Below, one piece after another: positions 5,800 through 12,549 of a stretch of 16,465 nt of DNA. The translations under genes were made by a program, and so were the position numbers. The notes beneath the pieces are model-generated. The model was not told the origin of the DNA. It was given only the letters and a program-made list of their open reading frames with translations, and did no database searches. How positions within the stretch are numbered: position 1 is the first letter of the stretch; each line of letters opens with the position of its first letter. Source of the stretch: UBA10003 sp964365025 (GTDB lineage Bacteria; Patescibacteriota; Patescibacteriia; Magasanikbacterales; UBA10003); contig CAYIOJ010000020.1 in NCBI GenBank assembly GCA_964365025.1, positions 1 to 16,465 of the forward strand, given 5' to 3'.

Positions 5800-6777
5800 T
5801 TAAAAATTAGTCGGGCACTGGTGTTTATATTTTTTATGAAAGTCCTCAATGCCTTTTTTGGACAAGAGTCCGTCTTGCGGGCCGATTTTCATAATCACCG
5901 ACGAAGAATTAGCCGAACCCCAGCACATGGCCTTGGGGATAGATTTTTTATAATGCAAAGCCGCGAGAAATCCGGTGGCAAAGGCGTCACCCGCGCCGGT
6001 GCGTTCAACGCAGGGCGTGTCAAAAATGCCCATTTGCCAAAATTTTTCGCCATCAAAAACAAACGAGCCGGCTTTGCCGTCGGTAATCACTATGATTTGC
6101 GGCCCGAGCTTGTGCAGGGCCAAAAGATAGCGGCGAATGTCATGTTGGGCGCCGACAATATAGGCCGCTTCTTCTTTATTGACAAAAAGCGCCGCGCAAA
6201 CTTCCAGGATTTTTTTCATATTGGCGAGTCCGGCGCGCAACTGGAACGTTCCCGGATTGTATCCCAATTTTATTTTATTATTCCTCACCCATTTGATCAG
6301 TTGTTGATTCAGGTCGGCGTGGTGCGCGGCCACGGAAGTATAGTAGGTCCATTTGGTTTGCGCCTTCATCGGCAAATCATAATCGCGTTTAGCGTGATAG
6401 ACAAAAATAGTACGTTCGCCCTGGAAATTGACCACGACTGAAGCATTGGTTTCTTGCTTGGGGTCGTGAATTATATATTCCATGGAGACTTTTTCTTTTT
6501 GCAGCGTGTTTTTGATGTATTCGCCATTGCCGTCATTGCCCAGGATGGTGTAGATGGCGGTTTTTAGCCCCAGCCGCGCGCTGCCCACGGCATTGTTCGC
6601 GGCATTGCCGGCAGTTTTGCGGTGAAAACTGTCTACCGGGATTTTGTCGGCGAAATTAACGCAAATCACACAGCGGTCCGGATGCAGTTTGCAGTTTATT
6701 TCCGCGTCGTGAATTTGTAAAAGCGTGTCTATGGTGCAGTCGCCAATGGAAATAATGTCAAACATATTTTGTGGCAT
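5800..6777 (-). CDS. PfkB-family carbohydrate/nucleoside kinase
   Basis: 325-residue cytoplasmic kinase of the ribokinase/PfkB family. N-terminal GDCTIDTL (residues 12-19), the substrate-lid and PfkB signature-1 region TAGNAANNAVGSARLG at 56-70, a VITDGKAG nucleotide-binding stretch at 230-237, and signature 2 DTPCVERTGAGDAFATGF at 253-270 with catalytic Asp264. The fold is complete, but the substrate is not readable from these motifs: ribose, fructose, adenosine or another nucleoside are all possible. Adjacency to transketolase, rpe and rpiB favours a substrate that enters the pentose or hexose phosphate pool. The ATG at 6777 overlaps the transketolase end by 20 bp; a second ATG at 6765 (MFDIISIGD) would overlap by 8 bp, like other joints here, and is an equally good start. 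Confidence 0.9.
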   Translation of the reverse strand: MPQNMFDIISIGDCTIDTLLQIHDAEINCKLHPDRCVICVNFADKIPVDSFHRKTAGNAANNAVGSARLGLKTAIYTILGNDGNGEYIKNTLQKEKVSMEYIIHDPKQETNASVVVNFQGERTIFVYHAKRDYDLPMKAQTKWTYYTSVAAHHADLNQQLIKWVRNNKIKLGYNPGTFQLRAGLANMKKILEVCAALFVNKEEAAYIVGAQHDIRRYLLALHKLGPQIIVITDGKAGSFVFDGEKFWQMGIFDTPCVERTGAGDAFATGFLAALHYKKSIPKAMCWGSANSSSVIMKIGPQDGLLSKKGIEDFHKKYKHQCPTNF

Positions 6778-8932
6778 TTATTATTTTATTTTTAATTCCT
6801 TGGGGATCAAGTCCGGCTACTTCATACACTTCTTGGGGCGGGCCGGATTTGAGAAATTTATTTACGCCAATGGCGCGGGCAGGGTAGTCGCCAGGCAGTA
6901 AAAATGGATAAAGAAATCCGGGCCAGCCGTTGTGCAGGGCAATGGTATATGCTCTTTCTTCATCGGAGAAAATTGATTCGGCTTTTTGCGGATCAGCGTC
7001 GCGTAATTCTTCAAATAATTCCGGCGAAGTGACGGCCAAAATTTTTACATCGTGATTTTTTTCCAGTTCCGGCAAAGTCGCGAGGACATTAACCATTGTT
7101 TGTCCGCCTGACACTGCCAAAACAATTTTCTTTTTGTTATTGTCCGCGTGTTTTTTAAAAACATACGCGCCATTCACTGCCTCGCGAGCCGGTGGAATGT
7201 CATCGCGTTTGAAAACCAGAGTATTGGGCCGCATTACTGACAAAGCGATTGGCTCACCCTTGCTCAAAGCGTAGAAAAGCATTTCAATTGTCTCGTTGGC
7301 GTCCAATGGTTTATAGACTTTGATACCCGGGTAGGCATTGAAAAGCGACATCCAAAAAAGTCCGTGATGTGTCGGGCCGTCTTCGCCTGTTTCCGGGCCA
7401 TCATGAGCCGCGAGCATTATGAAAAAGCCCTTGTTCGCGGGATTCACCGCGTTATTTATCAAAGCCATACGTACGGAATTGGCCATCATGGACGTAAAAA
7501 CGCCGTAAGAAGCAAAGGCGCTTACAGCCTGAAATCCACCGGGCAAAACATCCTGCGTTAGGGCGGCGGAAAGCATGGCCATATTTTGTTCAGCAATGCC
7601 GAACCTGAATCCGCGTCCTAGAGGATTGTCTTTATTGATAATGCCGTAAATTTTTTCCGCCGCGCCAGTCAAAATTGATTTCATCAAATCTCCGGCGCCT
7701 AGATAGAAAAAAGCGCTCTGTGTCATCAACCACTTAAACCAAGTCTCGGTGGCTTTGCGCGTGGCCGCCTCTGTTCCTTCGGCAAAAATCAACTCTGGGG
7801 GCAGTTGCGCCGGGCGGGTAATTGCCGTTGGATTTTTCAAAGTCCGGCCGGGCAGAGCTTGGGCCATTTTGGCCACTTGTTGTTTTTCATCCGGCAAAAG
7901 TTCGCGGCCTTTTTTTAATTTTTCTATCAAGTATTCAGCCAAATTTTTGTCCAATGATTTTAAAACAAAATCCAAATCCGCTTGCGTTTGGCCAGCCACC
8001 CCGGGAATAGCAAATCCCAATTTTTTCATTATTTCCACGTACTCATCATGTTTGGCCGGCGAGCCGTGCGAATCAGATTTGTTTTCATTTTTGCCATAGT
8101 GCCAGCCCTTAATTCCATGGCATAGAATCACTGTTGGATGGCTGTTGTTAAATCCTTCTTTGGTTTTTTTGTATGCTTCCAATAATTCCGCGATGTTGTG
8201 TCCGTTCACCTCAATCACATTCCAGCCTAGTCCGAGCCAATGGTTGATGTAGGGAGTGGAGATGACTTCATTGATATTGCCGTCAATGCCAAAATGATTG
8301 TAATCCAACAAGACTATCAAGTTGGTAAGCCCCATAGTGTTAATCATGTTGCGCGCTTCATACGACATGCCCTCCTCGGTTTCCGCGTCGCCCATTAAGA
8401 CCCAGACTTTGGTGGCGAGTCCGCAGGAGCGGTGCAAGGCGGCGAACCCCGCGGCAACGGAAAGTCCGTGGCCGGACGAACCGGTAGTGGCGTCAGCCAA
8501 AGGCAGAGAAGATTCCACATGCCCGGACAGGCCGTCGCAGTGGCGGAATTTTAAAAGACATTCCGAGGGCAAAGCGTTTATTTTTTTCTCATCAAACTTG
8601 GCGCCAACGCGTTTTAGAGATTCATATATAAGGGTCAGCGTGCCATAAAGCAGAGGCGTGCAGTGTCCGGCTGACCAGACCAAGCGATCGCGGCCGGGAT
8701 TTTTCGGGTCCAACGGGTCAAAAGCGTAAAGCCCGCTTATCAGTAATGTCAAAAGCTGTTCCACTTTGGAAGATGAGCCGCCCGGATGTCCGGAACGGGC
8801 GGATTCAATTGTTATGAAAGCAAAGGCGCGAATGAGGGCGGCGAGTTTGGCATTTTTTTCTTCATCCAACCGCGTAAAGAGCGAAGCGGCCGAGTTTTGC
8901 AAATTAAGATGAATCGGATCGCTATTGGGCAT
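6758..8932 (-). CDS. tkt: Transketolase
   Basis: 724-residue thiamine-diphosphate enzyme moving two-carbon ketol units between sugar phosphates in the non-oxidative pentose-phosphate pathway. It is a full-length single chain, somewhat longer than the usual ~660. The N-terminal domain has SGHPGG at 47-52, DRLVWSAGH at 82-90, and the diphosphate/Mg motif GDAETEEG at 181-188 with Asn212 completing it. The pyrimidine domain has catalytic Glu448 (FGIAEQN), then HDGPETGEDGPTHH at 510-523. A C-terminal Rossmann-like domain follows from about 590. The sequence is divergent (GDAETEEG instead of the usual GDGCLMEG), but catalytic positions are kept; DXS is excluded by the domain pattern. Starts 1 bp after the trxB stop and overlaps the kinase gene, so the three are one transcript. 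Confidence 0.93.
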   Translation of the reverse strand: MPNSDPIHLNLQNSAASLFTRLDEEKNAKLAALIRAFAFITIESARSGHPGGSSSKVEQLLTLLISGLYAFDPLDPKNPGRDRLVWSAGHCTPLLYGTLTLIYESLKRVGAKFDEKKINALPSECLLKFRHCDGLSGHVESSLPLADATTGSSGHGLSVAAGFAALHRSCGLATKVWVLMGDAETEEGMSYEARNMINTMGLTNLIVLLDYNHFGIDGNINEVISTPYINHWLGLGWNVIEVNGHNIAELLEAYKKTKEGFNNSHPTVILCHGIKGWHYGKNENKSDSHGSPAKHDEYVEIMKKLGFAIPGVAGQTQADLDFVLKSLDKNLAEYLIEKLKKGRELLPDEKQQVAKMAQALPGRTLKNPTAITRPAQLPPELIFAEGTEAATRKATETWFKWLMTQSAFFYLGAGDLMKSILTGAAEKIYGIINKDNPLGRGFRFGIAEQNMAMLSAALTQDVLPGGFQAVSAFASYGVFTSMMANSVRMALINNAVNPANKGFFIMLAAHDGPETGEDGPTHHGLFWMSLFNAYPGIKVYKPLDANETIEMLFYALSKGEPIALSVMRPNTLVFKRDDIPPAREAVNGAYVFKKHADNNKKKIVLAVSGGQTMVNVLATLPELEKNHDVKILAVTSPELFEELRDADPQKAESIFSDEERAYTIALHNGWPGFLYPFLLPGDYPARAIGVNKFLKSGPPQEVYEVAGLDPQGIKNKIINATKYV

Positions 8933-8933
8933 A

Positions 8934-9851
8934 TTACTTTTTATTTAAAAAATTCACGGCGGAAAGCGCCGCGGTGGCCCCCATGCCGGCCGCTACAATG
9001 ATTTGTTTGTAGGCCGTGTCGGTTACGTCGCCGGCGGCAAAAATTCCCGACACATCAGTCGCGCTGTTTTTATCAGTCATGATTTCTCCTTTGTCGTTTT
9101 TTTTCACAAAATCAATAAAGTCGGAGTTTGGTTCCCAACCGACATGGATAAAAACACCGTTCACCGCGAGTGTCTGCGTTTGGCCGCCGGCAGCCTGGTA
9201 TTCTACGCCGGTGACGGATTTTTCACCCGATATTTTTTGCGTTTTGGCTTGGGCCAGGACAGTAATTTTAGGATGTTTTTTCACTTTCTCAATTAAAACT
9301 GTTTCGCCTTTGAATTGTGGGTTGCGATTTAGAAGAAAAATCTGCGCGGCAATTTCTCCAAGCATCAAAGCCGATTCCAAGGCGCTGTTGCCGCCGCCCA
9401 CCACCGCCACGATTTTATTTTTAAAAAGTGGCGCGTCGCAGACCGCGCAATAAGTGACCCCGCGATGGAACAATTCTTTTTCCCCGGGCACGCCCAAATG
9501 GCGCGGATGAACGCCTGTGGCCACAATCACCGTTTTGGTCTCGTAGGTTTTTTCTTCGTTAGCAAAGTTTTTGGCGAGGACGGTAAAATGGCCATCTTTT
9601 TTTTCAATTTTTTTCGCCAGCCAGCCTTCGTCCATGGACACCTTATTGTATTTCAACTGTTCCCGAAATTTTCCCGCCAATTCCAAACCGCCGACCGTTG
9701 GATAGCCGGGATAGTTTTCAATAATGTCCGTGGTGGCGACTTCTCCGCCGATGTCACCGGCGATCAGTTTAATGTTCAGTTGGCGGCGGCCGGCGTAAAT
9801 CGCGGCCGTGATACCGGCGGCCGAACCGCCGAGAATTATGAGATCGTGCAT
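8934..9851 (-). CDS. trxB: Thioredoxin reductase-type flavoprotein
   Basis: 305-residue FAD enzyme reducing a thioredoxin or similar partner. GGSAAGITAAIYAGRR at 8-23 binds FAD; YCAVCD holds the redox pair C135 and C138; GGGNSALESA at 152-161 is the pyridine-nucleotide Rossmann motif; FAAGDVTD at 271-278 is the second FAD contact. Length is normal for a low-molecular-weight thioredoxin reductase. The canonical NADPH 2'-phosphate motif HRRxxxR is replaced by NRNPQFK at 175-181, so NADPH preference is uncertain. The start is fixed by GGAG (9859-9862) 7 nt upstream, one of the few strong ribosome-binding sites in the window, lying just outside a large stem-loop. No thioredoxin gene is in the window. 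Confidence 0.92.
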   Translation of the reverse strand: MHDLIILGGSAAGITAAIYAGRRQLNIKLIAGDIGGEVATTDIIENYPGYPTVGGLELAGKFREQLKYNKVSMDEGWLAKKIEKKDGHFTVLAKNFANEEKTYETKTVIVATGVHPRHLGVPGEKELFHRGVTYCAVCDAPLFKNKIVAVVGGGNSALESALMLGEIAAQIFLLNRNPQFKGETVLIEKVKKHPKITVLAQAKTQKISGEKSVTGVEYQAAGGQTQTLAVNGVFIHVGWEPNSDFIDFVKKNDKGEIMTDKNSATDVSGIFAAGDVTDTAYKQIIVAAGMGATAALSAVNFLNKK

Positions 9852-9858
9852 ATTTTAT

Positions 9859-9862
9859 CTCC
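9859..9862 (-). promoter_or_regulatory. Ribosome-binding site of trxB
   Basis: GGAG on the minus strand, 7 nt before the ATG at 9851. It directly abuts the base of the 9863-10013 stem-loop, so folding of that element could affect access to it. Confidence 0.7.
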
Positions 9863-10013
9863 GCGGGCTCGGCAGATTGTTTTTTTCGTTCGGATAAACT
9901 CGCCTAGCCCTGCGGGCTAACGGCCTCGGCATTCCCCGTCCTTAGCCATCGCGGAATGCCTCGGCCTGGCCCAAACATATCCTCGCTTCAAAAAACAATC
10001 TGCCTCCGCCCGC
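9863..10013 (-). repeat. 151-nt composite palindromic element between aminotransferase and trxB
   Basis: Outer stem: GCGGGC (9863-9868) with GCCCGC (10008-10013), a small internal loop, then a perfect 15-bp pair GGCAGATTGTTTTTT (9871-9885) with AAAAAACAATCTGCC (9990-10004). Inside, GGCC and GGCATTCC (9922-9935) pair with GGAATGCC and GGCC (9953-9966), leaving a TC/TC gap that in minus-strand RNA is a tandem G-A pair. A further hairpin TAGCCC-TGC-GGGCTA is at 9905-9919. The element begins 1 nt after the aminotransferase stop codon and ends at the trxB ribosome-binding site. It may be a dispersed palindromic repeat or a structured leader; I cannot tell which from one copy. Confidence 0.7.
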
Positions 10014-10014
10014 T

Positions 10015-11376
10015 TTACAGATTGTATTTATTTCTAATTTTATTTACTTTCTCCTCCACCTCTTCCATTTTTAGGGGCGGGGTTAAACCGGATTTGGCAA
10101 TTAAATCAATCACGATTTTAATAAAGTGCTTTATGCCAGGGATGATGTGTTGAGTATGGTCTTCAGAATAGGAAAAACGCAAGTGCCCGCGCCCGCCTTC
10201 GCCAAAATCACTGCCGGCCAAAGCCGCGAGGCCTTGTTCATACAAGAGCCAATGAGAAAATTCTTTGTCAGAGGAAATTTTTAAATCATTTTTGACATAA
10301 GGCAATTCCAAAACTTTGGCGATGTTGGGGAAGTCGTAAAAAGCTCCCTCCACTTCATTTGGCGTTACAAAAGGGGAAAGCAATCGCAAGGCCTCAACCA
10401 AAAATTTGCCTTTTTTTTCATAAAGCGCCACATCAGACTTGATGGTGCCGGCGATTTGTTCAGCCACGCACGGGTAGCGGCATTTGTCCAGTTCAACATC
10501 GCCGTAAATCGCTCCGGCGGCAATTTGGTCAACGCGGTTGACACAACTCCATTTGTTAATGGCCAGTTGTCCAAAAATTTTAATCAGCCATTCAGGCGCC
10601 ACGGCAAAGCCCAGGCGCCAACCGGTCATAGCGTAATTTTTAGCATAGCCGTTTAGATTTATGGTGTAGTCCAGCATGCCGGACACCGACAACAAGCTGA
10701 AATGCTCTTTGTTAAAAATTATCTGATCGTAAATATCGTCAAACAGCACCATGAAATGATGTTTTTTTGCCAATTCGGCAATGGCTTCCAGTTTGGCGCG
10801 GGGCATGACCATGCCGGTCGGATTTTGCGGCGTGTTCACTACCAGCAATTTTATTTTTTTCCCTGATTGCAGAATTTTTTCCAAATCCTCCACGAAAAAT
10901 TCCAAAACCTGCGTGTCGGCATTATGCCGTGCGAGCCAGGGCAAATAATTTCCGTGAGAATAGAATCTGGCCAGCGATTCGTAAATCGGGTAGCCCGGGT
11001 TTTGGCCGACCACATAATCGCCGGGAACCAACAACGCCTGCATGGTCATTTCAATAACCGGCTTGCCGCCCGGGGTCAAAATGATGTTTTCCGGCTTGAT
11101 TTCCACTCCGCGCGTTTTGGTCCAGTGCCGCGCAATGTTAGAGCGCACCTGCGGGTAGCCCTGAAAATGGGCGTATTTGGTTTGTTTGTCTTTCAAGGCC
11201 TGAATGGCAGTGTTGATAATTGGCTCCGGCGTTTTGGGGCCGGTGTCGCCGATGTGAAATTTGTAAATTTGCGGAAATTTGCCCGTTTTTTCCACGGCCA
11301 TGACTTCAGCGCCAAAGCCAAAAGCGGTTTCCGTGCCAAGCAGTTTCAAGTCGGGATTAGTTTCAAAATTAGGCAT
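10015..11376 (-). CDS. Class I pyridoxal-phosphate aminotransferase
   Basis: 453-residue fold-type I, AspC/AlaA-like transaminase. The substrate-arm region GDTGPKTPEPI is at 43-53, the cofactor contact NTPQNPTG at 181-188 with Asn185, Asp213 and Tyr216 (FDDIYD) bind the pyridine ring and O3', Lys246 in GYAKNYAMTGWRLGF forms the Schiff base, and Arg400 (GHLRFSYS) binds the substrate carboxylate. It is longer than typical (~390-400), with an insertion at about 290-320 containing two cysteines (CRYPC) and a charged C-terminal tail of ~30 residues. The amino acid substrate is not readable; aspartate, alanine or glutamate/keto-acid exchange are plausible. The gene overlaps rpe by 8 bp, so it is translated from the same message as the pentose-phosphate genes. 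Confidence 0.9.
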   Translation of the reverse strand: MPNFETNPDLKLLGTETAFGFGAEVMAVEKTGKFPQIYKFHIGDTGPKTPEPIINTAIQALKDKQTKYAHFQGYPQVRSNIARHWTKTRGVEIKPENIILTPGGKPVIEMTMQALLVPGDYVVGQNPGYPIYESLARFYSHGNYLPWLARHNADTQVLEFFVEDLEKILQSGKKIKLLVVNTPQNPTGMVMPRAKLEAIAELAKKHHFMVLFDDIYDQIIFNKEHFSLLSVSGMLDYTINLNGYAKNYAMTGWRLGFAVAPEWLIKIFGQLAINKWSCVNRVDQIAAGAIYGDVELDKCRYPCVAEQIAGTIKSDVALYEKKGKFLVEALRLLSPFVTPNEVEGAFYDFPNIAKVLELPYVKNDLKISSDKEFSHWLLYEQGLAALAGSDFGEGGRGHLRFSYSEDHTQHIIPGIKHFIKIVIDLIAKSGLTPPLKMEEVEEKVNKIRNKYNL

Positions 11377-12004
11377 AGCGATGTTGTAATTCTTTTAAAT
11401 GTTCGCGCGGATTGGCATGGGCGAAAATTTCACTGCCTACATCCAGATATTCCACGCCTGCGCCAACCAATGTTTTAATTTCTTCCTCATGAATACCGCC
11501 GTCAACCGCTACGGGCACCCGCGGATGTTTTGTTTTAAATTCTTTAATTTTATTTAATGTTTTTGGAATGAATTTTTGACCTTGTTGGCCCGGTATTACC
11601 GACATAAAAAGAATCAAATCCGCCTGATAAGCTAGGGCTGCCAGATTTTCCAGTCCGGTCTCGGGATTCACGGCCACGCCGGCGTCAAAACCATAGGCTT
11701 CAATGTGTTTAATCACTGCCAAAGGGATTTTGGCCGCCTCATAGTGAAAAATAATTCTTTGGACGTTAGGCAGATTATACCACTTTTCTATTTCCAGTGA
11801 AGGGTTGGCGACCATTAAGTGCAGTTCATATTTTAAACTGGTGATTATAGTTTTGATTTCTTCCGCGCCTAAAGTTTTTTGCGGGACAAAAATACCATCG
11901 CCAACATCAATTTGCACCCAGTCAGTCGCGCCTTCCATTTGTTTGATTTGCGCGCGGAAAATTTCTAGATTGTCAGTCAAGATGGCGGGAATGATTTTAG
12001 ACAC
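11369..12004 (-). CDS. rpe: Ribulose-phosphate 3-epimerase-like protein
   Basis: 211-residue TIM barrel that would interconvert ribulose 5-phosphate and xylulose 5-phosphate. Family landmarks: IPAILTDN near the N-terminus, VQIDVGDGIFVP at 30-41, HLMVANP at 62-68, FHYE at 86-89, GVAVNPET at 109-116, MSVIPGQQGQKF at 134-145, and VAVDGGI at 165-171. Catalytic/metal Asp33 and Asp168 and metal ligand His62 are kept. The first metal-ligand histidine (usual HxDVMDG) is Gln31, and the usual NPG reads IPG, so metal use or specificity may differ. The start codon is GTG: a stop lies just upstream in frame and the next ATG is 22 codons in. It overlaps the rpiB end by 8 bp. Confidence 0.88.
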   Translation of the reverse strand: MSKIIPAILTDNLEIFRAQIKQMEGATDWVQIDVGDGIFVPQKTLGAEEIKTIITSLKYELHLMVANPSLEIEKWYNLPNVQRIIFHYEAAKIPLAVIKHIEAYGFDAGVAVNPETGLENLAALAYQADLILFMSVIPGQQGQKFIPKTLNKIKEFKTKHPRVPVAVDGGIHEEEIKTLVGAGVEYLDVGSEIFAHANPREHLKELQHRYA

Positions 12005-12440
12005 ATTTTTCTAATTTATTAATTCTTCTCTGGTGCCTCTCGTCTTCAGAAAATGGCGTTTCCAAAAAGTGCCGCGTGATGGTCTGCGCGTAATCGGGCT
12101 TGAGCAAGCCGCCGGCCAGGCACAGGATGTTGGCGTTCAAATGTTCTCGCGCCAGTTTGGCCGCTTGCGTGTTATAGCCCAAAGCCGCGCGGATGCCTTT
12201 GATTTTATTCGCCGCGAGGCAAATGCCATTGCCCGAGCCACAGATTAGTATTCCTAAGTTTCCGGTTTCTAAAACCTTAGCCGCCACTTTTTGCGCCGCG
12301 TCCGGATAATCGTCTTGGGGGGCAATTGGTCCGGGAGTTAAATCTTCCGGCAAGTATTCATTAAGTTTTAGAAAATCCTTAATTTTCTCCTTTAATTCAA
12401 AGCCGGCGTGGTCCGCGCCTAAATATATTGTTTGAGGCAT
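11997..12440 (-). CDS. rpiB: Ribose-5-phosphate isomerase B (RpiB/LacAB family)
   Basis: 147-residue cytoplasmic isomerase converting ribose 5-phosphate and ribulose 5-phosphate. ADHAGFELK at 9-17 (Asp10, His11), DYPDAA at 44-49, GILICGSGNGICLAANK at 63-79 with catalytic Cys67, GIRAAL at 82-87, and REHLNANIL at 98-106 with His100 for ring opening; the C-terminus ends in the usual RHQRRINKLE helix. Length matches the family. A longer open frame continues upstream to 12644, but the extra 68 codons lie opposite ileS and resemble no RpiB sequence; the ATG at 12440 matches the family N-terminus and follows a good promoter. First gene of the minus-strand operon. Confidence 0.93.
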   Translation of the reverse strand: MPQTIYLGADHAGFELKEKIKDFLKLNEYLPEDLTPGPIAPQDDYPDAAQKVAAKVLETGNLGILICGSGNGICLAANKIKGIRAALGYNTQAAKLAREHLNANILCLAGGLLKPDYAQTITRHFLETPFSEDERHQRRINKLEKCV

Positions 12441-12465
12441 ATTATTATGTTTAATTCTTATCTTT

Positions 12466-12494
12466 ATTCTAACAAATGAAGGGGCTTGTGCCAA
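12466..12494 (-). promoter_or_regulatory. Promoter of the rpiB-rpe-aminotransferase operon
   Basis: On the minus strand, -35 TTGGCA (12489-12494) and -10 TAGAAT (12466-12471), each 5/6 to consensus, with a 17-bp spacer. Predicted start near 12459, leader about 19 nt. The -35 sits inside a perfect dyad GGGCTTG-TGC-CAAGCCC (12482-12498) that could be an operator. Confidence 0.6.
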
Positions 12495-12498
12495 GCCC
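12482..12498. promoter_or_regulatory. Perfect 7-bp dyad over the rpiB -35 region
   Basis: GGGCTTG-TGC-CAAGCCC. It lies between the divergent rpiB and ileS genes and overlaps the rpiB -35 box. It could bind a regulator; it is not followed by a T run, so it is not a terminator. Confidence 0.4.
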
Positions 12499-12507
12499 GA
12501 CAAGCAG

Positions 12508-12536
12508 TTGCCAAAAATGAGTTCAAATGCTAAAAT
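12508..12536 (+). promoter_or_regulatory. Candidate ileS promoter
   Basis: -35 TTGCCA (12508-12513) and -10 TAAAAT (12531-12536), each 5/6 to consensus, 17-bp spacer. Predicted start near 12543, only about 7 nt before the ATG at 12550, which would give an almost leaderless mRNA and would exclude the start codons further upstream. Confidence 0.5.
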
Positions 12537-12549
12537 GCAGTTATTAAAT

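Noticed and set aside
5782..6441. 219-codon plus-strand frame
   Set aside because: Antisense to the PfkB-type kinase, beginning in the inverted-repeat element; a shadow frame.
9863..10013. Simple rho-independent terminator after the aminotransferase gene
   Set aside because: The T run on the minus strand lies within the 5' arm of the stem and the fold is too long and nested; a terminator role cannot be excluded but does not explain the structure.
10867..11478. 203-codon plus-strand frame
   Set aside because: Lies entirely opposite the aminotransferase and rpe genes, whose catalytic motifs are clear; no recognisable content.
12441..12549. T-box or other long leader for ileS
   Set aside because: Only ~110 bp separate the divergent genes, no T-box consensus is visible, and the hairpin at 12482-12498 overlaps the opposite promoter.
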